Assembly (NCBI GenBank): GCA_910577835.1
Contig: CAJTOU010000015.1
Coordinates: forward strand, 1 to 64,000
Direction: 5' to 3'
Origin: an uncultured Lachnospiraceae bacterium
GTDB taxonomy: Bacteria > Bacillota_A > Clostridia > Lachnospirales > Lachnospiraceae
DNA length: 64,000 nucleotides
Shown: positions 53,507 through 62,508 of the stretch, piece after piece
How the letters are laid out: every line of letters begins with the position of its first letter
Numbering within the stretch: the stretch's first letter is position 1
Position numbers and translations under genes: made by a program
The notes under the pieces: generated by a model
What the model was told of the DNA's origin: nothing
Seen by the model: the letters and a program-made list of their open reading frames with translations, nothing else
Databases searched by the model: none

Positions 53507-54703
53507 ATGAATGAGTATAATAGTAAAAAGGACAGATTAGAGATATTATTTATGAAAGCAGGGATTAAGATAAAAAAGTTTTTTAAAACCAAATTTGGCA
53601 GTTATCTGTGGCAGCTTGTAAGTTCGGCACTGATACTTGCCATAACGGGAGGGATAGGAGTATTTGCGGCATATGCAAAAACAGAGGGGTCTTCCATGAC
53701 ATATGCCAAAGATTATTTTAAAAGTTTTATGACACATAGCTGGAGTGTTTTATATGGAAAAACAGATTTAAAGAATTCTAAATTTATCAACGAGGAATCC
53801 TTTGGCAAAATGATGAATAATATCGTTCCGGCAAGAGGTTCCGATAATTATGAATTTATAGACAGGGGAAGCGATGGTGCATATCATCTGATTGATGTGG
53901 TTTATCAGGAGACAGGCAGTGATATTGAACGGACAATGACACTGAGAATGAAAAAGCAGGAGGAGAAAAGCATGCTGATTTTTAATCAGTGGCAGGTTTC
54001 TCTGGAAGAGGAGATTATAAAAAACTGTACCATTACCGTACCGGTAAAAATGAGTGTAACGGTTGACGGGGTCAGTCTGGCAGACTGCCCGTATACAGAT
54101 GATGAGACAGGAAGTCTTCGAACTTATACACTTGATGAAGTGCTTGCAGGAATTCATTCGGTAGAATTGACCTCCGCAGGAACAGGAAGTACACAGGAGA
54201 GTTTTTTGTGGAGTGAAAGCCGTTCTTCCTATACTGTACAGACAACAGAACTTCCATTAAGCAATGATATTATAACAACATGTTCAGATAATGCGATTGA
54301 TATTATTGTGGGAATTTACAGTGGAGTTTTGACGAATGCAGGCTGTGATGCCGTGAAGGAATTTTTTCCATCAGATGAAGATAAAGCCGGAGTAGATGCT
54401 GTATATGCAGAAATGGCGGCAGCAGTGAATCAGGAGGATGGGAGTACTCTTCTGACAATGACGTTTGACAGTTATGATACAGAAGTACTGGACTATGTGT
54501 TTGGCCAGAGCTTTGGAGTAAAGTTTGTCTTTGGAACAACATTCAGCGCAAAGGGAAGCCGGACACAGCTCACAGGAGTAAGACAGAGTTATGAAGGAAA
54601 TACATGGGGCGAGGCAATTGTCAGATTTGAATGTCGCGACGGAAACTGGGTTCCGTGCAGAATTGAGATGGCATGCTTTGATTACAGCAAGCCGGAAGAA
54701 TAA
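53507..54703 (+). CDS. Membrane-anchored protein of unknown function
   Basis: 398 residues. One N-terminal membrane helix (FGSYLWQLVSSALILAITGGIGVFAAYA) after a basic cytoplasmic tail, so most of the protein is outside. Two parts are visible: an NTF2-like first part (YAKDYFKSFMTHSWSVLYG, FIDRGSDGAYHLIDVVY) and a TcaA/YvbJ-like part (VTVDGVSLADCPYTDDETGSLRTYTLDEVLAGIHSVELTS), then another NTF2-like part. I do not know its function. It precedes an ABC ATPase by 23 bases. Confidence 0.7.
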   Translation: MNEYNSKKDRLEILFMKAGIKIKKFFKTKFGSYLWQLVSSALILAITGGIGVFAAYAKTEGSSMTYAKDYFKSFMTHSWSVLYGKTDLKNSKFINEESFGKMMNNIVPARGSDNYEFIDRGSDGAYHLIDVVYQETGSDIERTMTLRMKKQEEKSMLIFNQWQVSLEEEIIKNCTITVPVKMSVTVDGVSLADCPYTDDETGSLRTYTLDEVLAGIHSVELTSAGTGSTQESFLWSESRSSYTVQTTELPLSNDIITTCSDNAIDIIVGIYSGVLTNAGCDAVKEFFPSDEDKAGVDAVYAEMAAAVNQEDGSTLLTMTFDSYDTEVLDYVFGQSFGVKFVFGTTFSAKGSRTQLTGVRQSYEGNTWGEAIVRFECRDGNWVPCRIEMACFDYSKPEE

Positions 54704-54726
54704 ATGACAGGTTGGGATTTTTGCAA

Positions 54727-55359
54727 ATGAAAATAGAGATAAAGAATTATACAAAGATTATCAAAGGCAGCACAGTGCTTGACAATATTAATGTTGTTTT
54801 TGAGAGTGGAAAAATATATGGTTTGAAAGGAAAAAATGGTTCTGGAAAGACTATGCTTATGCGGGCAATATCTGGTTTGATAAGGCCAAGCTCTGGTGAG
54901 GTAATGATAGAAAATGAGGTGCTTGGCAGGGATATTTCTTTTCCCAGAAGCATAGGAGTATTAATAGAAAATCCGGCGTTTCTTGCAAATGAAACTGGAT
55001 TTTCAAATTTGAGAATGCTGGCGGATTTAGGAGAGGGTGTGAGTAATGAAGATATCGAAGCTGTGCTTTCAGAACTGGGACTTGATTCAAAGGACAAAAA
55101 AAGCTATAAAAAATATTCACTGGGCATGAAGCAGAAGCTTGGCATTGCCGCCGCAGTAATGGAACATCCGGATATTATTATATTGGATGAGCCGATTAAT
55201 GCGTTAGACCAGGATTCGGTGGAAGTGGTAAAGAAAATCATTATCAGGGAGAGAGACAGAGGGGCTGTTATTATACTGGCATGTCATGATACAGAGGAGC
55301 TGGAATATCTCTCGGATGAGATTGTTTGTATACAGGACGGGAAAATTATATCCGGATAA
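54727..55359 (+). CDS. ABC transporter ATP-binding protein without visible permease
   Basis: 210 residues from the ATG at 54727. A complete ATPase: Walker A LKGKNGSGKTMLMRA, signature YSLGMKQKLGIAAAV, Walker B IIILDEPINALDQDS and the switch His in LACHDTEEL. The Q-loop is replaced by VLIENPAFL. It belongs to the bacitracin or ABC-2 export type. No permease follows, and a terminator ends the unit. It may work with the membrane protein before it, or with a permease elsewhere. Confidence 0.88.
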   Translation: MKIEIKNYTKIIKGSTVLDNINVVFESGKIYGLKGKNGSGKTMLMRAISGLIRPSSGEVMIENEVLGRDISFPRSIGVLIENPAFLANETGFSNLRMLADLGEGVSNEDIEAVLSELGLDSKDKKSYKKYSLGMKQKLGIAAAVMEHPDIIILDEPINALDQDSVEVVKKIIIRERDRGAVIILACHDTEELEYLSDEIVCIQDGKIISG

Positions 55360-55381
55360 AATATTTGCAGTTTAAGAAAGA

Positions 55382-55435
55382 AAATCATAAAATACAGCAG
55401 CAGATAATAACAAAAGCTGCTGTATTTTATGATTT
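55382..55435. terminator. 20-bp perfect hairpin between convergent genes
   Basis: 55382-55401 and 55416-55435 are perfect inverted repeats with CAGCAGC/GCTGCTG at the tip and A/T-rich bases below, so it can act in both directions. Confidence 0.92.
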
Positions 55436-55461
55436 ATAAGAGAATGGCTGTATGATAATTG

Positions 55462-55728
55462 TCAGTTTTCTGATTTTTTCTTACGATTTCGGACACATTC
55501 CGTTAAAAGATATTCCACCTGACCATTAATTGAACGAAAATCAGCTTCGGCCCATGCAGCGATTTCATCCCAGAGAGAAGGAGAGAGACGAAGAAGCATT
55601 TGTTTTTTCGCTTTCTCCTTTTCTTTTAGATTTTTTTCGCGTTTCTTAATTTCAGCTTCCATTTCAGCAATTGACTTCAGCCGCTCTTTTAATTTATTTT
55701 CCTTTTCTTTCAGTTCTTCGTCTGGCAC
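55462..55728 (-). CDS. Ribbon-helix-helix (Arc-like) protein with coiled coil
   Basis: 88 residues. Residues 1-45 are a heptad-rich charged helix (KEKENKLKERLKSIAEMEAE). Residues 44-80 show an Arc/MetJ-like pattern LLRLSPSLWDEIAAWAEADFRSINGQVEYLLTECVRNR. It follows the SPFH gene on the same strand. It may repress this pair at the palindrome in their promoter (56792-56812). Confidence 0.8.
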   Translation of the reverse strand: MPDEELKEKENKLKERLKSIAEMEAEIKKREKNLKEKEKAKKQMLLRLSPSLWDEIAAWAEADFRSINGQVEYLLTECVRNRKKKSEN

Positions 55729-55788
55729 ATATAACCTCCCATTTATATATAGAAAATATTAATAGGTACTGTTGTTTTATATGAAATA

Positions 55789-56775
55789 TTAATAGATGCT
55801 GCCGCTGTTTACGATTGGCTGTGCATCCTTGTTTCCGCATAATACAACTAAAAGATTGCTTACCATGGCAGCCTTTCTTTCTTCGTCAAGAACAACGATT
55901 TCTTCTTCTCCAAGCTGGTCAATCGCCATTTTAACCATACTTACAGCGCCTTCTACAATTTTCTGTCTTGCTGCAATAATTGCGGAAGCCTGTTGTCTCT
56001 GTAACATGGCAGCGGCAATTTCCTCCGAATATGCTAGATGTGTGATACGTACCTCCTGAATATTCAGTCCCGCATCGCGGACTCTTTCCTGAAGGTCTTT
56101 CTGCATAATATCAGCGATTTCCTGAGAGCTTCCACGAAGTGTTTTTTCTTCTGAATCAGTTTCAATATTGTCATAAGGATAAAGTCTTGCGATATGACGA
56201 ATAGTGGAATCACATTGTATAGACAGATATTCAGAATAGTTTTCTACATTAAATACTGCTTTTGTCGGGTTTTCTACATTCCAGATAACCACAGAACCAA
56301 TAATAACAGGGTTGCCAAGCACATCGTTTACCTTCTGCTTTTCATTGCTTAATGTCATTGTCTTTGTGGAAATATTTGCTTTTACCTGAACAGCAGCCGT
56401 AGATTCACCGATAGTAATACTGCTTGTGCTTGTTTTCACAGGGTTGATAGAGCAGACAAAAGGATTTACATAGAAAAATCCGGGTTTTTGGATTGTTCCA
56501 TAATACTTTCCGAACAATGTGAATACTCTCGCTTCGTTTGGTCCCACGATTTTCAGGCCGGCAAGAAGAATACATACAACCAGTACAGCAATAATGCTGG
56601 TAGTAAGGAGTATAGCTCCTATAACAATCCGGGAACTGGATAATAAAAATGAACTGTAAACGATTCCGCCAATGCTGGCTATAAGTCCTAAAAGAAGCAA
56701 AACAAGAGCTGCTCCCCCACTGAAGGGATGTAAATTTTTTTCAGTTACACTTTCTTTTTTTGAATTTTCGTTCAT
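55789..56775 (-). CDS. SPFH/band-7 domain membrane protein
   Basis: 328 residues. Two hydrophobic segments at about 18-75 (ALVLLLLGLIASIGGIVYSSFLL, IGAILLTTSIIAVLVVCILLAGL) are followed by the SPFH domain (VGPNEARVFTLFGKYYGTIQKPGFFYVNPF, VWNVENPTKAVFNVENYSEYL) and a helical part rich in Ala/Glu (EEIAAAMLQRQQASAIIAARQKIVEGAVSM). Flotillin-like proteins form scaffolds on membranes. It is followed by an RHH protein gene, a pair often seen together in Firmicutes. Confidence 0.92.
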   Translation of the reverse strand: MNENSKKESVTEKNLHPFSGGAALVLLLLGLIASIGGIVYSSFLLSSSRIVIGAILLTTSIIAVLVVCILLAGLKIVGPNEARVFTLFGKYYGTIQKPGFFYVNPFVCSINPVKTSTSSITIGESTAAVQVKANISTKTMTLSNEKQKVNDVLGNPVIIGSVVIWNVENPTKAVFNVENYSEYLSIQCDSTIRHIARLYPYDNIETDSEEKTLRGSSQEIADIMQKDLQERVRDAGLNIQEVRITHLAYSEEIAAAMLQRQQASAIIAARQKIVEGAVSMVKMAIDQLGEEEIVVLDEERKAAMVSNLLVVLCGNKDAQPIVNSGSIY

Positions 56776-56791
56776 AATAAAAACCTCCTTT

Positions 56792-56842
56792 ATGATATCG
56801 TTTTGATATCATTATAATATATTATCAAAAAGAAAAAGTCAA
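56792..56842 (-). promoter_or_regulatory. Promoter and operator-like palindrome of the SPFH-RHH operon
   Basis: Read leftward: TTGACT (56837-56842), 17-base spacer, TATTAT (56814-56819), then the palindrome TGATATC-N5-GATATCA (56793-56811) directly downstream of the -10. A repressor bound here would block transcription; the RHH protein of the same operon is the obvious candidate. Confidence 0.65.
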
Positions 56843-57037
56843 TAAGGATTTTTGCAAATTTTTTGATTTTTCTAAAATTTATTGATTTATATAAGAAAAA
56901 ACAGTAAACTTAAAAATGAATATAATGAAAAGAAGATATTATAATGGCGGCTTCAAGTATTTTCGCTGATATCAAATTGTAGAAAACAGATGAAATTCAT
57001 AGAATTATATTTGCTATAAAGGAGGAAACAGATTTTG

Positions 57038-58186
57038 ATGACAGATATTAAATACAAAATGGATTTGGAATATTTATATCATGCCTTGCAAAAGCATCCT
57101 TTGCTGATTACAGATGAGCACCAGAAAGAATGTTTTGAGCAACTATATTTTAGCAAAAAATGCGAAAAATATGATTATAACAGTTTTATAGATGCAGCGA
57201 CAGAATTAACAGCGTTTTTTCATGACGGCCACACGAATATCGAAATACCATATACGTCTGAAAGTCGATGTCTGAGGCTTTTGTGTTGCTGGAATGAAAA
57301 AAATGCAAATGAACTGCTGCTTGCTAAGCGGTATGATGATATACCAGAAGATTCAAGAATAGTTGAAATTGAAGGTATGACAATAAATAATGTAATCAAT
57401 ATAATTTCCCGCAGAATACCACATGAAAATATTTTTTTAGTAAAAAGCAGAATGATAAAATATCCATATATTAATTATCATATTTTCAGTGAAATGAATC
57501 TGAGGCTGCTGTTCGGTAAAAAAGACAAGTATACATTCTCATTTTTCTTAAATGACAAAATAATCAAAAAGGAGATTCCTCTTTCATTTTACGATGGTTT
57601 TCTTGATTTTTTGAGCGATGAGGACTTTCTTTCTTATGAGATTTGGGATAAAGCAGTGATTATGCATTTAGATTCCTGTATCTGTAATGAAGAATATAAA
57701 GAAACACTTAAAAAACTGGCATATATTTGTAAAGAAAAACAAATTGCTTCGTTTATACTGGATTTAAGCCGGAATATGGGCGGTAATTCTGCTGTGATTG
57801 ACGAGTTTATTTCGTTTACAGATACAGAATATTTCAGAAGATACGAGATGATTGATTTTTCTTCTGGAGAGGCAAAGTATATTACAAGAAGACAGGACTT
57901 GATTAAGAATCAGAAAAAAGATGTGCTTTTGCCGAAACAGATATATTGTAAAATTTCGCATCATACATTCAGCAGTGCAAGGACCTTTGCAGTTACTTTA
58001 AAGGATAATGGAATTGCACAGATTATCGGGTATGAAACTGGTGGAAAGCCTAATTCATATGGTATGCCACAGAAAATGAAACTGCCAGAGAGTAATATCC
58101 GTTTTAGAGTATCAAGATGCTGCTTTTTAAGGCCGAATGCTGATATGGATGCAGCGATTACGCTGGCACCTGATTTAATACTCTAA
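57038..58186 (+). CDS. S41-family peptidase-like protein
   Basis: 382 residues; start at ATG 57038 (a TTG three bases earlier is possible, GGAGG at 57021). No signal peptide. The N-terminal helical domain (FIDAATELTAFFHDGHTNIEIP) and a PDZ-like middle are followed by the catalytic domain: FILDLSRNMGGNSAVIDEF and the serine region HHTFSSARTFAVTLKDN, then GYETGGKPNSYG. This matches the C-terminal-processing protease fold. The likely nucleophile is in TFSSA. It is cytosolic, which is unusual for this family. Substrate unknown. Confidence 0.82.
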   Translation: MTDIKYKMDLEYLYHALQKHPLLITDEHQKECFEQLYFSKKCEKYDYNSFIDAATELTAFFHDGHTNIEIPYTSESRCLRLLCCWNEKNANELLLAKRYDDIPEDSRIVEIEGMTINNVINIISRRIPHENIFLVKSRMIKYPYINYHIFSEMNLRLLFGKKDKYTFSFFLNDKIIKKEIPLSFYDGFLDFLSDEDFLSYEIWDKAVIMHLDSCICNEEYKETLKKLAYICKEKQIASFILDLSRNMGGNSAVIDEFISFTDTEYFRRYEMIDFSSGEAKYITRRQDLIKNQKKDVLLPKQIYCKISHHTFSSARTFAVTLKDNGIAQIIGYETGGKPNSYGMPQKMKLPESNIRFRVSRCCFLRPNADMDAAITLAPDLIL

Positions 58187-58197
58187 ACTGATATGTA

Positions 58198-58295
58198 TTT
58201 ACGAAATTCCGAAAATATAAAATAATTTTGCAAAAGCTATTGACATAATCCATTTTCTATATTATTATGCAATTACGGAATTCCAAAAATATAAA
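58198..58295 (+). promoter_or_regulatory. Promoter flanked by two 24-bp direct repeats
   Basis: 58198-58221 and 58272-58295 are 21 of 24 identical, each with a GAATTCC-like core. Between them, TTGACA (58240-58245), 17-base spacer, TATTAT (58263-58268). A further palindrome AATTACGTAATT lies at 58294-58305. The layout suggests a repressor site on each side of the promoter of the winged-helix gene. Confidence 0.7.
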
Positions 58296-58345
58296 TTACG
58301 TAATTATAAAATATTTATCTCACAGAAAGAAAGGAAAATAAAATT

Positions 58346-59002
58346 ATGGAGCGAAATTATGGTAAAGAGATTGATGCTCTCAAAGAGCAAATGGAAAATT
58401 TTCAGAATATGGTATCTTTGCAGCTTGATGAGTTACAGGCTGTAATGCCCAAACTGATTCACAACAAGCCTTCGTCGAAAAAGCTGGAGAGAGTACATGT
58501 TATGCAGGAAATGCATCCAGACAGGCGTCTTAGTGAACAGATGGAAGAGTTGTGCCATGAAACAGAAAAGAGAGGTGTAAGCGGGCTTGTGACCTATCTT
58601 GGGGTATATAATTCCGGTGGTCGTCAGTCTAACTGGATACGAAATACGGTTCCTGTTGGAGATTTGTTATCTCTTATTGACAAGGGTGTGGCAAGCAAAG
58701 TGCTTGCCTGTATTGGCAATGAAAATCGGCTTGCAATATTGCTTGAGATACTCCGTGGCCCGAAAACAGTGGCTGCACTTGTAGAAAAAGGTCATTTCGG
58801 CTCGACAGGACAGGTTTATCATCATATGAAGCCGCTGCTTGCAGCGGATATCATTGCAGAGGATAAACAGCAGAAAGGAGTATATGTTGTTCAACCCCAC
58901 AGAGTACAGGGCATTATTATGCTGCTGGCAGGCATAAGTGACATGGTAGACGAAACTTACACACAGGGAACGTGGAATTCTGTCGAGGAGAATGAAAGGT
59001 AA
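58346..59002 (+). CDS. ArsR-like winged-helix regulator with N-terminal coiled coil
   Basis: 218 residues. The first 60 form a coiled coil (MERNYGKEIDALKEQMENFQNMV). Residues 118-200 look like an ArsR-type winged helix: ASKVLACIGNENRLAILLEILRGPKTVAALVEKGHFGSTGQVYHHMKPLLAADIIA. The middle part (RGVSGLVTYLGVYNSGGRQSNWI) is not recognised. No metal-binding Cys set is seen. AAGGAAA precedes the ATG. The direct repeats around its promoter suggest self-regulation. The peptidase upstream may be a target. Confidence 0.82.
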   Translation: MERNYGKEIDALKEQMENFQNMVSLQLDELQAVMPKLIHNKPSSKKLERVHVMQEMHPDRRLSEQMEELCHETEKRGVSGLVTYLGVYNSGGRQSNWIRNTVPVGDLLSLIDKGVASKVLACIGNENRLAILLEILRGPKTVAALVEKGHFGSTGQVYHHMKPLLAADIIAEDKQQKGVYVVQPHRVQGIIMLLAGISDMVDETYTQGTWNSVEENER

Positions 59003-59044
59003 ATTTTGATTTGTCTTTTAGTGAATATATATGAGATTAATATT

Positions 59045-59308
59045 ATGAGAAAATGGGCATACTTAAAAAAACCATATTATACTAATAAAAGAGATATTGT
59101 TTACAAAATTATGATTCATGAACAGAAAAAGTATACTTTGGTGTATCTGTATTGCGCCAGAGATGCGGTCAGGTGTTCCTATGACAACTACTATCCTGAT
59201 TTGGAAAGTGCATTGGAGGACTGGGAAAACGAAATAAATGCAGAAGGCTGGCATATGATAGATGACCCGCTGCCAGACTGTCAGGACGATTGCATAGAGC
59301 CAATCTGA
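59045..59308 (+). pseudogene. Small protein with an early stop
   Basis: 87 codons from the ATG at 59045 (MRKWAYLKKPYYTNKRD, then CARDAVRCSYDNYYPDLESALEDWENEI and GWHMIDDPLPDCQDDCIEPI), then TGA. After the TGA, the same frame continues as VKNRLKVL. Proteins of this type usually read DDPLPGCQ with PIRVKGR, so TGA stands where an Arg codon (CGA) is expected. I infer a nonsense mutation, with further frame damage down to 59450 (SKEQIEGFEASSRKG and EASLDEAQSAGYKESNIDNI lie in two frames). Confidence 0.55.
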
Positions 59309-59446
59309 GTAAAGAACAGATTGAAGGTTTTGAAGCCTCCAGCCGCAAAGGAATTTGAAGCATCACTGGACGAGGCGCAGTCTGCCGGATATAAAGAAAG
59401 CAATATAGATAATATCGTTAGATTTGTAAGAAAGAGAAAAAGAGGA

Positions 59447-59555
59447 TGAAATTGTAGTAAACACAGACGTTCTGATTTGTTGATTTTAGGTCATTGTGAA
59501 AATATTGAAATTGTAACAGCAAAACAGTTTTGTGAGAAGTATTCAGAGAAGTAAT
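59447..59555 (+). pseudogene. Remnant of a PIN-domain toxin-like gene
   Basis: In one frame DEIVVNTDV and in the next SDLLILGHCENIEIVTAKQFCEKYSEK then stop at 59555. This pattern (V-T-x-D, D-L-L-x-L, I-x-I-V-T-x-x-x-F) is the end of PIN_3-type ribonuclease toxins. The start, the acidic N-terminal residues and the frame are lost. It lies beside the broken small gene above and suggests a lost toxin-antitoxin pair. Confidence 0.4.
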
Positions 59556-59667
59556 GAAAGAATTATTTCTTTGAATACTTTTTTCAAATTTTTCTAAACT
59601 TTTTGCAGCTTTTAAAGAAAAAATTCTAATTTTATTTAATACCTTCTTTTTCAGAACAAAATATCAC

Positions 59668-59696
59668 TTGTACATAGAAAAGGATTGTAATATAAT
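59668..59696 (+). promoter_or_regulatory. Sigma-A promoter of the GGDEF/EAL gene
   Basis: TTGTAC at 59668-59673, 17-base spacer, TATAAT at 59691-59696. The predicted start lies about 80 bases before the ATG at 59782, so the longer frame that opens at 59668 cannot be the real one. Confidence 0.75.
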
Positions 59697-59781
59697 AAAT
59701 ATTATACAATGGTCGGAATGTTATGAAAGTGATATTTTAAATGAAAGAAAAATCGGTCTTACATTCAGAGAGGAGATATCT

Positions 59782-62409
59782 ATGCATAGAAGAAGTATAC
59801 TGGTAGTGGAGGACCAGAGACTAAATCAGGCGATTTTAAAGGAAGTACTGGAAGGCGAGTATAATGTGACATATACAGGCAACGGGCAGGAAGCTATGGA
59901 GATACTGAGAGAGGGCTTCCAGAGATTCAGTATGGTTCTGCTCGATATTGTCATGCCGGTAATGGACGGTTATGAAGTTTTGCAGGTTATGCAGAAGGAA
60001 AATATGCTTGGGCGGATTCCTGTGCTTGTAGCGAGCCAGAGATTTGGAGATGACTCGGAATTAAAGGCGTTATATCTGGGAGCAAATGACTTTGTAGCAA
60101 AGCCATACAATCCTCCGGTACTGCTGCAAAGAATCAAAAATTTGATTGAATTATATGAGAACATGGAGAAGGTAGATATTCTGGAAAGAGATGATGTGAC
60201 AGGACTTTATACAAAGACTGCATTTCACAGCCGTTGTGTGGAAATTCTTGAGGATTATCCCGAAAAAGAATTTGACATTATTGTATTAGATATTGAACAT
60301 TTTAAACTGTTTAATGAATCCTATGGTTTTGAAGAAGGAGACATGCTGTTAAGACATATCGGAAACAGACTTAAGGATTTGTTAAATCATGAATGCACTG
60401 TGTGTGCAAGAGAATATGCAGACCGGTTTCTAATTTTATGTGAGAGAAATCAGAGTGAGTTTGACCGTCTGCATAATCTTCTGGTGGAGGAGCTTGACCA
60501 CTATCCTCTGGATATCAGGGTGCATCTGAATTTTGGTGTATACAGAATAGAATCGGCTTCAGAGGATATTCAGATTATGTGCGACCGTGCAGTCAGTGCA
60601 GTAAAGTGCGGAAAAGGAAATTATGGCGAAGATGTCTTTTATTATGATGAATCCATAGGAAAGCAGATGTATCTTGAACAGCAGATTACAGACGATATGG
60701 TGCAGGCGCTTGAAAACGGAGAGTTCCATGTCTATCTTCAGCCAAAATATGATTTGTTCAGTGAAAAGATGGCAGGCGCGGAAGCGCTTGTCCGGTGGAT
60801 ACATCCAAAGAAAGGACTGATACCGCCAAATAATTTTATTCCTATTTTTGAAAAGAATGGCTTTATTACAGAGCTGGATATGTTTGTATGGGAGAAAACC
60901 TGTGAAATTATCAGCCATTGGATAAGAGAAGAAAATAAATATGTTCCGGTATCAGTCAATGTTTCGAGAAAGGATATTTATAAAGAAAATCTTCCGGAAA
61001 TCTTTCTGGGACTGCTGACAAAATACGGATTAAAGCCAAAATACCTTCACCTTGAGATTACGGAAAGCGCTTATACAGAAAATCCAAAGCAGCTTTTAAA
61101 GGTAGTGGATGATTTGAAAAACGCCGGTTTTACCATAGAGATGGACGATTTTGGAAGCGGCTATTCTTCCTTAAATATGTTGTCCAAGCTGCCAATAGAT
61201 ATTTTAAAGATTGATATGAAAATTATTCAGAGCTATGGAGAACGCAACAGCTCCAGAAGCATTATTAATTTTATTATGGGACTTGCAAAGTGGATGAATC
61301 TTTATGTAGTGGCAGAGGGCGTAGAGACAAAGGAGCAGATAGAACTTTTAAAAAGTCTCGACTGTAACTATGCGCAGGGCTATTATTTTGCAAAGCCCAT
61401 GCCGGATAAGGACTTTGAGAATGAACTTCAGGAAATGGAAATTCTGCATATGGCTGGAGCAGAGGACGAACTGGAAAACGCGAGAATCCTTGTGCGGGAT
61501 TATGAAAAAGAACAGATTATGCTTGTGATTGATGACCTTGCCATGAATCGCGCAATTATTACAGATTATTTTAAGGACACCTTTTCCATTATTGAGGCAT
61601 CTGATGGTGAAACGGCACTGGATTATTTCAGAAGAGGCGGAAAGGCAGATATTATTATTCTGGATATTTATATGCCGCGTCTTGACGGCTTTCAGGTACT
61701 TGAAGCACTGAAGATGGAGCAGTCCACAAGGGATATTCCTGTGATTGTGTCCTCACAGGCAGATGATGCCACGATTGTAAAAGCGTTAAAAGCCGGAGCG
61801 GCTGATTTTATGACAAAACCGTTTGCGAAAGAGGATGCATTGCGCTGTGTGAATCATGTGCTTTCAGACCTTAGCAGAAGAAAGAGCAGAGAAGAAAAAG
61901 AGATTCGCGACAGAATGGATGTAATGGAAAGACTTGCCACTACTGACTTTTTAACCGGATTGTGGAATCAGTCACAGTTTGAGAAATTGACCCGCGATTA
62001 TTTTGTAAAGAATGAAAATATCAGGTGTAATTTTATTATAGTAGATATTGATAATTTTAAATCAATTAACGATGAGCTTGGACATCTGGTAGGAGATGAG
62101 ATATTGCAGAAATTTGCCACCAGACTTGAGTATTGTTTTAGGGAACATGATATAGTCTGCCGTATGGGAGGCGATGAATTTGGCATACTAATGAAAGCGG
62201 AGATGAATAAAGATGAACTTGCAGCCCGAATGAGAGATATGCATAAGTATATGGATTTTGAAATCAGCGGGCAGCATATTACCTGTTCAAGCGGCGTCTG
62301 CTGTTATCCGGAACACGGAACTGATTTTACTACTTTATATCAAAACGCGGACAGAGCATTATTTAAGGCAAAGCGCAATGGAAAAAATCAAAATTTCCTG
62401 TATAAATAA
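59782..62409 (+). CDS. REC-GGDEF-EAL-REC-GGDEF c-di-GMP signalling protein
   Basis: 875 residues from the ATG at 59782 behind GAGGAG. Domain order: receiver 1 (about 5-125; VVEDQRL, LLDIVMP, AKPY), degenerate GGDEF (AREYADRFLIL where GGDEF should be), an EAL phosphodiesterase with key motifs (AEALVRW, EITESAY, DDFGSGYSSL, AEGVET), receiver 2 (about 595-715; VIDDLAM, ILDIYMP, TKPF), and an intact GGDEF (VCRMGGDEFGIL). It should be cytosolic and both make and break c-di-GMP under two phosphorylation inputs. No kinase is near it. Confidence 0.95.
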   Translation: MHRRSILVVEDQRLNQAILKEVLEGEYNVTYTGNGQEAMEILREGFQRFSMVLLDIVMPVMDGYEVLQVMQKENMLGRIPVLVASQRFGDDSELKALYLGANDFVAKPYNPPVLLQRIKNLIELYENMEKVDILERDDVTGLYTKTAFHSRCVEILEDYPEKEFDIIVLDIEHFKLFNESYGFEEGDMLLRHIGNRLKDLLNHECTVCAREYADRFLILCERNQSEFDRLHNLLVEELDHYPLDIRVHLNFGVYRIESASEDIQIMCDRAVSAVKCGKGNYGEDVFYYDESIGKQMYLEQQITDDMVQALENGEFHVYLQPKYDLFSEKMAGAEALVRWIHPKKGLIPPNNFIPIFEKNGFITELDMFVWEKTCEIISHWIREENKYVPVSVNVSRKDIYKENLPEIFLGLLTKYGLKPKYLHLEITESAYTENPKQLLKVVDDLKNAGFTIEMDDFGSGYSSLNMLSKLPIDILKIDMKIIQSYGERNSSRSIINFIMGLAKWMNLYVVAEGVETKEQIELLKSLDCNYAQGYYFAKPMPDKDFENELQEMEILHMAGAEDELENARILVRDYEKEQIMLVIDDLAMNRAIITDYFKDTFSIIEASDGETALDYFRRGGKADIIILDIYMPRLDGFQVLEALKMEQSTRDIPVIVSSQADDATIVKALKAGAADFMTKPFAKEDALRCVNHVLSDLSRRKSREEKEIRDRMDVMERLATTDFLTGLWNQSQFEKLTRDYFVKNENIRCNFIIVDIDNFKSINDELGHLVGDEILQKFATRLEYCFREHDIVCRMGGDEFGILMKAEMNKDELAARMRDMHKYMDFEISGQHITCSSGVCCYPEHGTDFTTLYQNADRALFKAKRNGKNQNFLYK

Positions 62410-62439
62410 AAAATATGAAAATTTTCTAAATTCTATTGA

Positions 62440-62468
62440 TTGACTTTTTTTTCTGATAGAACTATAAT
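62440..62468 (+). promoter_or_regulatory. Sigma-A promoter of the ATP synthase operon
   Basis: TTGACT at 62440-62445, 17-base spacer, TATAAT at 62463-62468, 40 bases before atpB. Confidence 0.8.
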
Positions 62469-62508
62469 ACATCATGGAAAATTTGAAAAGAAAGGAAGTG
62501 AGGAGCAG

